From the NCBI RefSeq assembly GCF_025141175.1, contig NZ_CP081155.1, positions 1,889,001 through 1,953,000 on the forward strand: a stretch of DNA of 64,000 bases, in the 5' to 3' direction. The notes under the pieces are model-generated. The model searched no databases. It worked only from the letters and a program-made list of their open reading frames with translations, and was not told the origin of the DNA. A program made the translations under genes and the position numbers. Each line of letters begins with the position of its first letter. Positions within the stretch are counted from its first letter, which is position 1. The stretch comes from Jannaschia sp. M317 (lineage in GTDB: Bacteria; Pseudomonadota; Alphaproteobacteria; Rhodobacterales; Rhodobacteraceae). Positions 36,517 to 46,409 of the stretch are shown piece by piece.

Positions 36517-37299
36517 CTACAGGTCGAGGGTCAGCCAGACCGGCACATGGTCGGACGGCTTGTCGCGTCCGCGCATGTCTGTCTGGATCGTACAATCGGT
36601 CATGCGGTCGGCCACGGCGGGCGACAGCAGAAAGTGGTCGATGCGAATGCCGTCGTTCCGGTTCCAGGCGCCGGCCTGGTAGTCCCAGAACGAATAATGC
36701 CCACCGGCGGGGGTGCGGGTGCGGAACGCCTCGGTCAGGCCCAGGTTCAGCAGACGTCGCCAGGCGGCGCGGGTTTCGGGCCGGGCCAGGGCGTCTTCGG
36801 TCCAGGCCTCGGGCCGCTTGGCATCCCGCGCGTCGGGGATCACGTTGAAGTCTCCGGTCATCAGAAACGGCTCTTCGGCGGCCAGCAGTTCGCGCGCCCG
36901 CGCCTCCAACCGGGCCATCCAGGCCAGTTTGTAGTCGTATTTCGGCCCCGGTGCCGGGTTGCCGTTCGGCAGGTACAGCCCGCAAACCCGCACCGCGCCG
37001 CCGTCGCCGATCACCGTGCCCTCGATATAGCGCGCCTGTTCGTCGTCTGCGTCGCCCGGCAGGCCCCGCGTCACGTCCTCCAGCGGGGTCTTCGACAACA
37101 GTGCGACGCCGTTGAACCCCTTTTGACCATGGGTGTGCAATTCATAGCCCGCATCCTCGACGACTTCGCGCGGAAAGGCGTCGTCCAGCGACTTGATTTC
37201 CTGCAATACGGCCACGTCCGGCGCATCCTCGCGCAGCCAGGCGGCCACCGTTTCATAGCGCGCCTTGATGCCGTTGACGTTGTAGGTGGCGATCTTCAT
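36517..37299 (-). CDS. xthA: Exodeoxyribonuclease III (AP endonuclease)
   Basis: 260 residues, endonuclease/exonuclease/phosphatase fold. Catalytic blocks are MKIATYNVNGIKARYE, VAVLQEIKSLDDAFP (metal-binding Glu), GVALLSKTPLEDV, FLMTGDFNVIPDARDAKRP, IRIDHFLLSP and the final SDHVPVWLTLDL. It nicks DNA at abasic sites in base excision repair and degrades 3' ends. AAGGAG sits six bases before the ATG. It marks the left edge of the conserved chromosome before the low-G+C island. Confidence 0.95.
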   Translation of the reverse strand: MKIATYNVNGIKARYETVAAWLREDAPDVAVLQEIKSLDDAFPREVVEDAGYELHTHGQKGFNGVALLSKTPLEDVTRGLPGDADDEQARYIEGTVIGDGGAVRVCGLYLPNGNPAPGPKYDYKLAWMARLEARARELLAAEEPFLMTGDFNVIPDARDAKRPEAWTEDALARPETRAAWRRLLNLGLTEAFRTRTPAGGHYSFWDYQAGAWNRNDGIRIDHFLLSPAVADRMTDCTIQTDMRGRDKPSDHVPVWLTLDL

Positions 37300-37451
37300 G
37301 ACGGCTCCTTCGGGTCTCGCACCGGTCTAGGTCAGCGTGTGGGCATTGTCACCCACACGGGCCCTGTCTTCCTCTGGCCTCAAATACCCGGCCTTATGTA
37401 TCAAACGCACCAAGGGGTTGAGCGGTGATTAATGCGCTGGTATTGGCGATA

Positions 37452-38399
37452 CTAATCTTCAGCTTGGAGTATGAGTTCTCCAGAAGTTCGCCGACTTTTC
37501 ACTGCCGGATAGAACGGACCCTTAGCTATCCCTGCGCGAAGAACAATTCTCTCACTGTGATTGTCTCCGAAGACATCAGACCAAGAAACGACCAAGCTAA
37601 ACTCAATGACATTTGCCGTTTTTGCGATTGCAAGAACGTTGCCCTTTTCACCTTCAAAGCCCATGTAAACCGCGCCAACAGATTCAGAGAAATGAGCAGC
37701 GTCAAAAAAAATTTCGCAAACCCCATCCCCTTGCGCCGAAATGGGGTCGTTGCTCCATTCAGCATTAACACTACTAGCATTTTCCAGAACTCTCGGCATA
37801 ACAGGGATGCCGCCCACTTTTTCAAAAACGCAAGTGCCAGAGAGCGAGACATCTTTTGCGGGCGATTGCCCAGTGTTGGAAACCTCCAAGACAGCGCGAG
37901 AAAGATCACTTTTGATTTCAAATTTGGCACTTTTGCAATGCAAGTACGCCCTAACTTGAGCTCGTCCAATGGCCCTAGTGTCATCAGCCATTCGCTCAGC
38001 GGTATCGGCTGCTCGTCTCGTATGGTGCAGAGTTCGTATAATTGCGATCAGGGCGGCAAACGTCAGAATAACGGTTCCAGCGGTGGCGTAGAACATAAGT
38101 TCCGCCCACCAAGCCATACCCTCTTGAGCATCAAGATCGCGGGCGGCGTTCTCTCGGGCGCGGTTTGTTTCGTTCTGATCTACTTCGGATTTAAGTTTGT
38201 TGATCGCGGCTTCGATGGCTTCGAGCGCAATGACCGCTTGAACGGGGTCAAATTCTGGCTGTTCGGGGCGATCCTGGCCATCAGTAGCGCTGTCTTCTTG
38301 CCTTGGTTGATCTTCGGTAGCGGGCTGTTCTTGAGCCGTCCCTGACGTAACTAAAGTTAGTCCAAGTGCAACTGCGATGATCCAACGGCTGATAGACAT
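37452..38399 (-). CDS. Membrane-anchored protein of unknown function
   Basis: 315 residues. Signal-like N-terminus (about 1-22), an acidic Gln/Pro/Asp-rich stretch (24-50), a helical region, one transmembrane helix (about 100-125, FYATAGTVILTFAALIAIIR) and a C-terminal beta-rich domain containing QVRAYLHCKSAKFEIK and VLEVSNTGQSPAKDVSLSG. Proteins with this Q(V/A)RAYL plus N-G-x-(S/T)-P-A pattern are frequent in alphaproteobacterial islands and prophages, without known function. Base use is more AT-rich than the flanking genes, a sign of transfer. It overlaps the DUF6471 gene by 43 bases in another frame. Confidence 0.7.
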   Translation of the reverse strand: MSISRWIIAVALGLTLVTSGTAQEQPATEDQPRQEDSATDGQDRPEQPEFDPVQAVIALEAIEAAINKLKSEVDQNETNRARENAARDLDAQEGMAWWAELMFYATAGTVILTFAALIAIIRTLHHTRRAADTAERMADDTRAIGRAQVRAYLHCKSAKFEIKSDLSRAVLEVSNTGQSPAKDVSLSGTCVFEKVGGIPVMPRVLENASSVNAEWSNDPISAQGDGVCEIFFDAAHFSESVGAVYMGFEGEKGNVLAIAKTANVIEFSLVVSWSDVFGDNHSERIVLRAGIAKGPFYPAVKSRRTSGELILQAED

Positions 38400-38581
38400 T
38401 GCAACATAAACGCGGCTGAAAACTTCCCACGGGACAGCTTGTTAGCGACGTTCACCTCTTTCTCACTGATTCCGACTTCGGCCAACTTCTCAACAAGTTG
38501 AGCGTAAGTCACGCCTTTACGCTTCAACTCTGCCTTGAGGAGGTTTGCAGCCTTGGATTCCCATGTATTCTGATCTGGCAT
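38357..38581 (-). CDS. DUF6471-domain protein
   Basis: 74 residues: WESKAANLLKAELKRKGVTY, AQLVEKLAEVGISEKEVNVA and NKLSRGKFSAAFMLQCLSAV. These are the hallmarks of the DUF6471 family, a short all-helical domain that looks like a minimal helix-turn-helix (Lambda-repressor type) fold. It could be a DNA-binding protein; its function is not described as far as I know. GGGTGAT precedes the ATG. It is divergent from the transposase gene, sharing a 103-base AT-rich intergenic region, and overlaps the membrane protein gene at its 3' end, so the three may form a unit. Confidence 0.75.
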   Translation of the reverse strand: MPDQNTWESKAANLLKAELKRKGVTYAQLVEKLAEVGISEKEVNVANKLSRGKFSAAFMLQCLSAVGSSQLHLD

Positions 38582-38626
38582 CTATCACCCATGATGTAAA
38601 ATATAACGCATGCAGTAGATACCCGA

Positions 38627-38655
38627 TTGCAAACAGTATGTCACTATACTATATT
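38627..38655 (+). promoter_or_regulatory. Sigma70-like promoter of the transposase gene
   Basis: TTGCAA (38627-38632) and TATATT (38650-38655) are 17 bases apart, about 30 bases upstream of the transposase ATG, in a very AT-rich stretch. AGTAT and ATACT arms (38635-38639 and 38646-38650) form a short inverted repeat across the spacer that could be a repressor site, possibly for the divergent DUF6471 protein. Confidence 0.5.
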
Positions 38656-38684
38656 CGATATGAAAATAACGGATACGGTAGATC

Positions 38685-39647
38685 ATGGCACAGCACTTCC
38701 TTCTCTCAGCAGCATCGCGCACCACGTCCCTTCGTGCGATCTACAAGGCTGGTGAAGATGCGGCCTATGCCACGTTCTGCCAAATGCGCTGGCCGGAGAC
38801 GGACGGCGAAGCCGTGTGCCCCGTTTGTAGCCATGGCGAGACGTACAAGATCACCACGCGCCGCAAGTTCAAGTGCAAGAACTGCCACCACCAGTTTTCG
38901 GTCACGTCCGGCACCATCTTCGCATCCCGCAAGATGGACTTCGTTGACCTGTTGGCCGCGATCTTCATTATCGTGAACGCCTCCAAGGGCCTCTCCATGG
39001 TGCAGCTTTCCCGCGATCTGGACTGCCAGTACAAGACGGCCTTCGTTCTGGCACACAAGCTGCGTGAAGCCATGGCGCAAGAGGTCCAGACGGGCGAAGT
39101 TCTGGAAGGTCACGTTGAAATCGACGGCGCGTATTTCGGGGGCCATATCCGCCCCGCCAACGTCAAGGCAGACCGCGTTGACCGTCGCCTCAAGCGCCAC
39201 CAGACGGGCAAACGCCGCGTCGTCGTCGCCCTACGGGAGCGCACGGGCCGCACCCTGCCTTTCGTCGCCATGACTGAGGGCGAAGGCGTGGCGCTGGCAA
39301 ACGAGAACATCAGCCGCATGGCGACTATCTCCGCCGATGAAGCAAGCCACTGGGACATGCTCCACGCTGGCTGGGACGTTGACCGCGTGAACCATTCGGA
39401 AATCTACAGCGACCACGGCAAGCACACCAACATGGTGGAATCTTTCTTCTCGCGCCTGCGCCGCATGGTTGAAGGCCAGCACCACGGCGTGAGCCCTCAG
39501 TACCTGCACCAGTACGCGAACCACGCTGCATGGCTGGAAGACAACCGCCGCACCGACAACGGGACGCTGGCCCAGATCGTCGTCAGCAACGCCATGGGTG
39601 CGCCTGTCTCGCGTAGCTGGAAGGGTTATTGGCAGCGGGCGGCTTGA
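38685..39647 (+). CDS. IS1595-family transposase (ISXO2-like)
   Basis: 320 residues. An N-terminal zinc ribbon has two Cys pairs, CPVC (about 45-48) and CKNC (about 65-68), followed by HHQFSVTSGTIFASRKM; a helical region then leads to the ISXO2-like DDE domain with EVLEGHVEIDGAYFGGHIRP (first Asp), KRRVVVALRER, ISADEASHW and IYSDHGKHTNMVESFFSRLR (Asp and terminal Glu/Asn region). The frame is intact, so the enzyme could be active. I could not find matching terminal inverted repeats or a target duplication around it. A good promoter lies upstream. Confidence 0.88.
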   Translation: MAQHFLLSAASRTTSLRAIYKAGEDAAYATFCQMRWPETDGEAVCPVCSHGETYKITTRRKFKCKNCHHQFSVTSGTIFASRKMDFVDLLAAIFIIVNASKGLSMVQLSRDLDCQYKTAFVLAHKLREAMAQEVQTGEVLEGHVEIDGAYFGGHIRPANVKADRVDRRLKRHQTGKRRVVVALRERTGRTLPFVAMTEGEGVALANENISRMATISADEASHWDMLHAGWDVDRVNHSEIYSDHGKHTNMVESFFSRLRRMVEGQHHGVSPQYLHQYANHAAWLEDNRRTDNGTLAQIVVSNAMGAPVSRSWKGYWQRAA

Positions 39648-39649
39648 AT

Positions 39650-40075
39650 TTAGGGATAGACGGCATGGTTGCAGTCTAGCCAGATCACATGGAAGCAACT
39701 TCCGATAATCAAGCCAAACACTCTTCCATGCGAGTTGGACGAGATTGAGAACTGCCAAGGCTGGTAAGATTCAAACTGCTCATTCAGATGAGCGAAACCC
39801 GCCGGACGGGCCGTCCGGTCCCAGTCAACGCCGTGGCTACGGATTGATTTGCTCCTAGACCCGCAAAATTCGGCCATGGTCCAGCTAGAAAGATCTCTTA
39901 GCCGCTCCATAAGCGCCCGCGTGTATCCATCGGCAAATGTTGGCGGGCATACCTCGTGATCGTCGCTGTCGAAAAAGTTGAAAGAAAAGGTAAGCTTATC
40001 AGAGGCTTTCGATCCCTGAGTAACGCCAGATGGAGACGTTTTCGCCTTCTTGGATTTCTTAATCTTTGTCGGCAA
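39650..40075 (-). CDS. Probable toxin paired with the Panacea antitoxin
   Basis: 141 residues. A Lys/Ser-rich N-terminus precedes a compact domain with KLTFSFNFFD, ALMERLRDLSSWTMAEF, QPWQFSISSNSHGRVFGLII and GSCFHVIWLDCNHAVYP. The C-terminal pattern WxF...GRVxG..I...FHVIWLDxxHxVYP is shared with mobile-element proteins in which a RelE-like nuclease fold is plausible. The gene starts with TTG inside the end of the DUF4065 gene (17-base overlap) and ends 2 bases from the convergent transposase stop. The overlap with a Panacea antitoxin makes a toxin role likely; the activity is inferred. Confidence 0.6.
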   Translation of the reverse strand: MPTKIKKSKKAKTSPSGVTQGSKASDKLTFSFNFFDSDDHEVCPPTFADGYTRALMERLRDLSSWTMAEFCGSRSKSIRSHGVDWDRTARPAGFAHLNEQFESYQPWQFSISSNSHGRVFGLIIGSCFHVIWLDCNHAVYP

Positions 40076-40541
40076 GAGAGGCGTAAAACTCTTTGGTCGT
40101 GGTCTTGTCTATGAAAGCATTTGATGGCTGATCATCGGGGATACCGCCTCTTGCTTCGATCCAAGGCTGTTCTTGATGGGTCATGACCTCAAGCGCCGGA
40201 CCCGTCTCTACACCAAACACGTCAACGATCTCACAAAGGTGCTGGGCGGTCGCCTGTGAAAAGTCGGGCCGCTCTATGTCATCGAGAATAGGTCTCCAGC
40301 GGTACTCCTTGAATCGATGATATTGCGACAGCGCAACAGGGCCATGCACCCAAGCTTGGAATCTTTCGGAAGTTATTTCGGAGCCATACAGTGCCATGTG
40401 CCATGCGTCGGCATAAAACATAAGCTTCTGTAGCTTGAGAGGCGTCAACAGGTCGCCCCTCTCGCGACTTTCTACGATGAGAAAGTCCGCAAGCCTAGCT
40501 GATGCGTCGGGGTGGTCGCAGGGGTGCAGAAGATGATCCAT
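40059..40541 (-). CDS. Panacea (DUF4065, SocA-like) antitoxin
   Basis: 160 residues. The DUF4065 core is clear: DFLIVESRERGDLLTPLKLQ, KLMFYADAWHMALYGSEITS, then ERFQAWVHGPVALSQYHRFK, the FQAWxxGPV block being diagnostic. SocA of Caulobacter and the Panacea family antitoxins carry this domain and neutralise very different toxins encoded next to them. AAGGAAT lies close to the ATG. The overlapping downstream gene is the natural toxin candidate. Composition is more AT-rich than the chromosome. Confidence 0.85.
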   Translation of the reverse strand: MDHLLHPCDHPDASARLADFLIVESRERGDLLTPLKLQKLMFYADAWHMALYGSEITSERFQAWVHGPVALSQYHRFKEYRWRPILDDIERPDFSQATAQHLCEIVDVFGVETGPALEVMTHQEQPWIEARGGIPDDQPSNAFIDKTTTKEFYASLADKD

Positions 40542-40606
40542 ATTCCTTACGTAGCTTGAAATTTGCGCATGAGGAATCCCTGTAGCGAAAAGTGATTAAG
40601 AGAGAG

Positions 40607-40957
40607 TCATATTCGCCAAACGACCCCCTCATGCCGCACAGCCCCGCGCCGCTTCAACTTATCCAGTGCCTGCGTTGTCCGAACATAGCAGGCTCTCTCG
40701 CCTATCTCCGGCCTGTTAGCCGCCACATGCGCCACGATCTCGCGCAACGGCTTGGGGCCGTCCCTCAGCGCTTCCATGACAAGCCGGGCCATGTGCCCCC
40801 TCCGTGCTGCGTCTGGCTTCTTCACGGGCAGGACAGATGGCATGGGAACGCATCGCATTGCTAGCAGCGCTTCGACATGCCGTAAGCCGTCGCCATCTTC
40901 GCGGATGATTTGCTTGCGAAGGGCCAGTAGCGCCCCGTTGATACTCTTGTCCTGCAT
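40607..40957 (-). CDS. Small protein of unknown function with probable winged-helix C-terminus
   Basis: 116 residues: MQDKSINGALLALRKQIIRE, then GLRHVEALLAMRCVPMPSVL, a basic DAARRGHMARLVMEALRDGP and PLREIVAHVAANRPEIGERA, ending ALDKLKRRGAVRHEGVVWRI. The last 60 residues have the helix-helix-helix-wing look of a winged helix DNA-binding domain. Related proteins occur in alphaproteobacterial accessory regions. No Shine-Dalgarno is obvious before the ATG. It is the last gene of the island before the GC-rich hairpin repeats. Confidence 0.65.
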   Translation of the reverse strand: MQDKSINGALLALRKQIIREDGDGLRHVEALLAMRCVPMPSVLPVKKPDAARRGHMARLVMEALRDGPKPLREIVAHVAANRPEIGERACYVRTTQALDKLKRRGAVRHEGVVWRI

Positions 40958-41031
40958 GGCGGATAAGTAGCAGGGAGGGATTCACAAGTGTTGGTGCGTT
41001 TGCTGCCTAAGGCCGCAAATACCTCGGGGGA

Positions 41032-41083
41032 GTCCCGCAGGGACGGGGGCAGAGCCCCCGGATCGGGGCCGCAGGCCCCGATC
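41032..41083. repeat. Three tandem GC-rich hairpins
   Basis: Three perfect small inverted repeats in a row: GTCCC-GCA-GGGAC (41032-41044), CGGGGGC-AGA-GCCCCCG (41044-41060) and a 10-bp stem with GCA loop (41061-41083). The second and third units recur at 49334-49373 and the second at 8658-8672. They lie at the 3' ends of genes. This is a family of short intergenic repeats; a role in ending or protecting transcripts is inferred. Confidence 0.75.
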
Positions 41084-41101
41084 CCGGCGGCAACCACACC
41101 G

Positions 41102-41496
41102 TCAGTCCCTCAGAACCCGATCTGCGCGTTTGCGCACCAGCACCGTCCGCAGGTCGTGCATGGCCAACAAAAGACGGTCGGTTACCGCCTCCAATTCCGC
41201 CTCGCTGGCCTGGCTTTGCGCCCAATGGGCGGTCAGGTTCAGGTGGTCGACGGCCCGCTGGATGTCGTCCACGATCCGCGCGTCAAGTTCCGCCCGCCGT
41301 GCGGTCATCCAGTCAGAAATCGCGGCCTCGTCCTCGGCGCTCAGCACCGTATCGCCCTGAGGTTTCACCGACCCGTTGTTGACGTTGACCGTCGCGATGT
41401 GGTCCAGCTCCAGCCGCCGTTGGCGGTTTTCGCTGTCCACACGGAAGACCAGCGCGCCGTTGTCCTTCACGCGAAAGTAATAAGGGGGCAGGCCGG

Positions 41497-41500
<4 letters not shown>
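41102..41500 (-). CDS. Conserved protein of unknown function
   Basis: 132 residues. Begins MTGLPPYYFRVKDNGALVFR and VDSENRQRRLELDHIATVNV; the second half is helical (EAAISDWMTARRAELDARIV, HLNLTAHWAQSQASEAELEA). It reads like a complete small cytoplasmic roseobacter protein and its ATG overlaps the stop of the metallopeptidase gene (ATGA), making it the third gene of the aatA run. No named domain is recognised. Confidence 0.72.
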
Positions 41501-43908
<2,408 letters not shown>

Positions 43909-43912
<4 letters not shown>

Positions 43913-44181
43913 GCGCCGATCTGGAGACCCGCCGCAAGCGTCTGCGCATCCGGGCCTGGCGCCGTGGTATCAAGGAGATGGACCTGATCCTTGGTGGCTA
44001 TGCCGATGAAATGCTGGCCGGGATGGAGGCGGATGAGATCGCGCTGTTCGAGGCATTGCTGGGTGAAAACGATCACGACCTGTTCCAATGGGTCACCGGT
44101 CAGGTCGCGGCTCCGCCACGGTTTGCCCCGCTGATCGCGATCCTGTCGTCACGCGCGGCCATCGCCTCGTCCGGTGGATAA
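43909..44181 (+). CDS. sdhE: Succinate dehydrogenase assembly factor (FAD attachment)
   Basis: 90 residues. RLRIRAWRRGIKEMDLILGG carries the invariant RGxxE motif that contacts SdhA, followed by EIALFEALLGENDHDLFQWV. This short helical protein (YgfY, SDHAF2 homologue) promotes covalent flavinylation of SdhA. The sdh operon is not in the window. ATG overlaps the XRE stop, so the two are translated together. Confidence 0.9.
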
Positions 44182-44258
44182 CTTTTCAGGTTTTAACGGA
44201 ATACTAGGACTTTTCGGGGCAAAACCCTCTCAGTTGAGAGCAGACCAGGGTGCCAGAG

Positions 44259-44756
44259 ATGAGCCGACTAGAGAATTTCCAGCCGCGCAACGCTCCGGAC
44301 TTCATGTCCGGATACCTCGACGCGCTGACATTGGTGGAACGGCTGCACAGGCTTCTACTCGATGTCATCAAGGATGAGTTCGAGCGGCTCAACATCCTGG
44401 AAATCAACGCCGTGCAAGGTTTGCTCCTGTTCAATATCGGCGACCACGAGGTCACTGCGGGCGAATTGAAGACGCGCGGTTACTATCAGGGATCCAATGT
44501 CAGCTATAATCTCAAGAAACTGGTGGAAATGGGCTACATGCATCACCAGCGTTGCGAGATCGACCGCCGCGCGGTGCGTGTCCGCCTGACCGAAAAGGGG
44601 CGGGAGGTGCGCAACGCCGTCGAAGCGCTGTTCGGGCGTCACGCTGACGGCATTCGCCACACCGGCGTGTTGTCGGATGCAGGCCTGATCGAAATCGTCA
44701 GCACCCTGCGCCGGGTGGAGCGTTACTGGAGCGATCAGATTCGCTATATCTACTGA
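44259..44756 (+). CDS. MarR-family winged helix regulator, LdtR-like
   Basis: 165 residues. The core is FMSGYLDALTLVERLHRLLL, DVIKDEFERLNILEINAVQG, LLLFNIGDHEVTAGELKTRG and YYQGSNVSYNLKKLVEMGYM, then QRCEIDRRAVRVRLTEKGRE, the wing. This is very close in pattern to LdtR, the rhizobial/Liberibacter MarR protein that controls an L,D-transpeptidase and osmotic tolerance. Target genes here are unknown; none are adjacent. The ATG at 44259 is preferred, GTG at 44250 is possible. Downstream lie the paired palindromes. Confidence 0.8.
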   Translation: MSRLENFQPRNAPDFMSGYLDALTLVERLHRLLLDVIKDEFERLNILEINAVQGLLLFNIGDHEVTAGELKTRGYYQGSNVSYNLKKLVEMGYMHHQRCEIDRRAVRVRLTEKGREVRNAVEALFGRHADGIRHTGVLSDAGLIEIVSTLRRVERYWSDQIRYIY

Positions 44757-44774
44757 TCCGCGAGACACCCGCGT

Positions 44775-44836
44775 CCGGGCGATCAGAATTTTGCAAAATT
44801 CTGATCAGTTTCTTGCAAGAAACTGACTGCGCCCGG
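44775..44836. repeat. Two perfect palindromes within an outer stem
   Basis: A 26-bp perfect palindrome (44781-44806, core GAATTTTGCAAAATTC) is followed, with a two-base overlap, by a 22-bp perfect palindrome (44805-44826, core GTTTCTTGCAAGAAAC); each is centred on TTGCAA. They are enclosed by CCGGGCG (44775-44781) and CGCCCGG (44830-44836), which pair to make a possible three-way junction. It lies between the MarR and tig genes. The AT-rich palindromes stand out sharply from the G+C-rich surroundings. Function unknown; it could be a terminator, a protein-binding repeat or a small mobile repeat. Confidence 0.8.
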
Positions 44837-45014
44837 GGGGCATCCTGCGGTTTCAGGCTCCGGTGTCGCCCTCAAGACCGCCGCCTCTGAATCTCCTTGC
44901 ACCCCTGCCATCGCCTCCCTAGACAGGCCGTCGATTTGCACCCGCCACACCCGGCGGGGTTTTCGCATATGGGGGGCCGCGATGGCCCTGGCAGGACAGA
45001 TAAGGACGAGACAC

Positions 45015-46340
45015 ATGCAGGTGACCGAGACCCTGAACGAAGGCCTCAAGCGCGGCTATACCATCAAGGTCCCCGCGGCCGACCTGGACGCGAAGGTCAA
45101 CGAAAAGCTGGTCGAAGCGCAGCCAGAAGTCGAGATGAAGGGCTTCCGCAAGGGCAAGGTCCCGATGGCCCTGCTCAAGAAGCAGTTCGGTCAGCGTCTG
45201 ATGGGCGAAGCCATGCAGGAGAGCATCGACGGCGCCATGTCGAAGCACTTCGAGGAGTCGGGCGACCGCCCTGCCATGCAGCCCAAGATCGAGATGACCA
45301 ACGAAGACTGGAAGGAAGGCGACGACGTCGAGGTCGCGCTGTCCTATGAGGCGCTTCCCGATGTGCCCGAGGTCGATTTCTCCGGCGTGAAGATCGAGCG
45401 TCTGGTCGTCGAGCCCGCCGAGGCCGACGTCAACGAAGCGCTCGAAAGCCTTGCCGGCAGCGCGCAGACTTTTGAGGCCAAAGACGGCGAAGCCGCCGAT
45501 GGGGATCAGGTTGTCATCGACTTCCTGGGCCGCGTCGACGGCGAACCCTTCGAGGGCGGTGCCGCCGAGGATTACCCCCTCGTGCTCGGTTCCAACTCCT
45601 TCATCCCGGGCTTCGAAGAGCAACTGGTCGGCACCAAGGCCGGTGACAGCAAGGATGTCGAGGTGTCCTTCCCGGAGGAATACCAGGCCGAGCATCTGGC
45701 GGGCAAAGCCGCCGTTTTCGAGTGCACCATCAAAGAGGTGAAGGCCCCCGCCGAAGCCAAGATCGACGATGAGCTGGCCAAGCAGTTCGGTGCCGAGGAT
45801 CTGGCCGCGTTGACCGGCCAGATCTCGGAGCGTCTGGGTCAGGAATATCAGGGTGCCGCGCGACAGGTGATCAAGCGCCAACTGCTCGATCAACTGGACG
45901 GTCTGGTGACCTTTGACCTGCCGCCCTCGTTGGTCGAGGCCGAGGCAAGCCAGATCGCGCACCAACTGTGGCACGAGGAAAACCCCGACGTCCAGGGTCA
46001 CGACCACGCCAAGATCGAACCCACCGACGAGCATAACGCCTTGGCCCAACGCCGCGTGCGCCTTGGCCTTCTGCTTGCCGAACTCGGCCAGAAGGAAGGC
46101 GTCGAAGTGACCGATGCCGAGATGACCCAGGCGATCATGAACCAGGCCCGTCAGTATCCGGGTCAGGAGCGGGAGTTCTTTCAGTTCATCCAGCAGAACC
46201 AGCAGGCTCAGCAGCAGCTGCGCGCCCCGCTGTTCGAGGACAAGGTCATTGACCTGATCCTGGAGCGGGCCGAAGTCACCGACAAGTCGGTCACCAAGGA
46301 AGAGCTGCAGGCCGAGGTCGAGAAGCTCGAAGACGCATAA
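45015..46340 (+). CDS. tig: Trigger factor (ribosome-bound chaperone)
   Basis: 441 residues. Three domains: the ribosome-binding N-terminus with the signature [20 protein letters not shown], the FKBP-type isomerase domain (about 150-245; [40 protein letters not shown]) and the helical C-terminal chaperone domain ending in Gln-rich and acidic helices. It meets nascent chains at the ribosome exit. The ATG at 45015 follows AAGGACGAG; the ORF is open to 44982. A strong terminator follows at 46381. Confidence 0.96.
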   Translation: MQVTETLNEGLKRGYTIKVPAADLDAKVNEKLVEAQPEVEMKGFRKGKVPMALLKKQFGQRLMGEAMQESIDGAMSKHFEESGDRPAMQPKIEMTNEDWKEGDDVEVALSYEALPDVPEVDFSGVKIERLVVEPAEADVNEALESLAGSAQTFEAKDGEAADGDQVVIDFLGRVDGEPFEGGAAEDYPLVLGSNSFIPGFEEQLVGTKAGDSKDVEVSFPEEYQAEHLAGKAAVFECTIKEVKAPAEAKIDDELAKQFGAEDLAALTGQISERLGQEYQGAARQVIKRQLLDQLDGLVTFDLPPSLVEAEASQIAHQLWHEENPDVQGHDHAKIEPTDEHNALAQRRVRLGLLLAELGQKEGVEVTDAEMTQAIMNQARQYPGQEREFFQFIQQNQQAQQQLRAPLFEDKVIDLILERAEVTDKSVTKEELQAEVEKLEDA

Positions 46341-46380
46341 GACGTATCGCGCGGCGCAAGGCCGCTGCGGAGAAGATGAA

Positions 46381-46405
46381 GGGCACCCGGACGGGTGCCC
46401 TTTTT
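46381..46405 (+). terminator. Rho-independent terminator of tig
   Basis: GGGCACCC, loop GGAC, GGGTGCCC, then TTTTT: a perfect 8-bp stem with U-run, 40 bases after the tig stop. It also lies just beyond the stop of the convergent PQQ dehydrogenase gene. Confidence 0.9.
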
Positions 46406-46409
46406 CGTA

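Larger units (their letters stand above)
37392..41010. mobile_element. Putative small genomic island
   Basis: A stretch of visibly lower G+C than both flanks that holds a membrane protein, a DUF6471 protein, an IS1595-type transposase, a toxin-antitoxin pair and a small unknown protein, and no core gene. The left edge abuts GGCCTCAAATACCCGG (37376-37391) and the right edge GGCCGCAAATACCTCGG (41011-41027), two versions of one intergenic motif, as if the insertion split or recombined that repeat. There is no integrase or tRNA at either end. The boundaries are approximate. Confidence 0.45.

Noticed and set aside
38582..39700. Terminal inverted repeats around the IS1595-type transposase
   Set aside because: Only weak partial similarity (TAGATACCC against TCTATCCC) was found between the two sides, not enough to call element ends.
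44783..45049. An 88-codon minus-strand frame ending in the paired palindromes
   Set aside because: Its last residues are only the translation of the palindromes, it overlaps the start of tig, and there is no Shine-Dalgarno or family resemblance.
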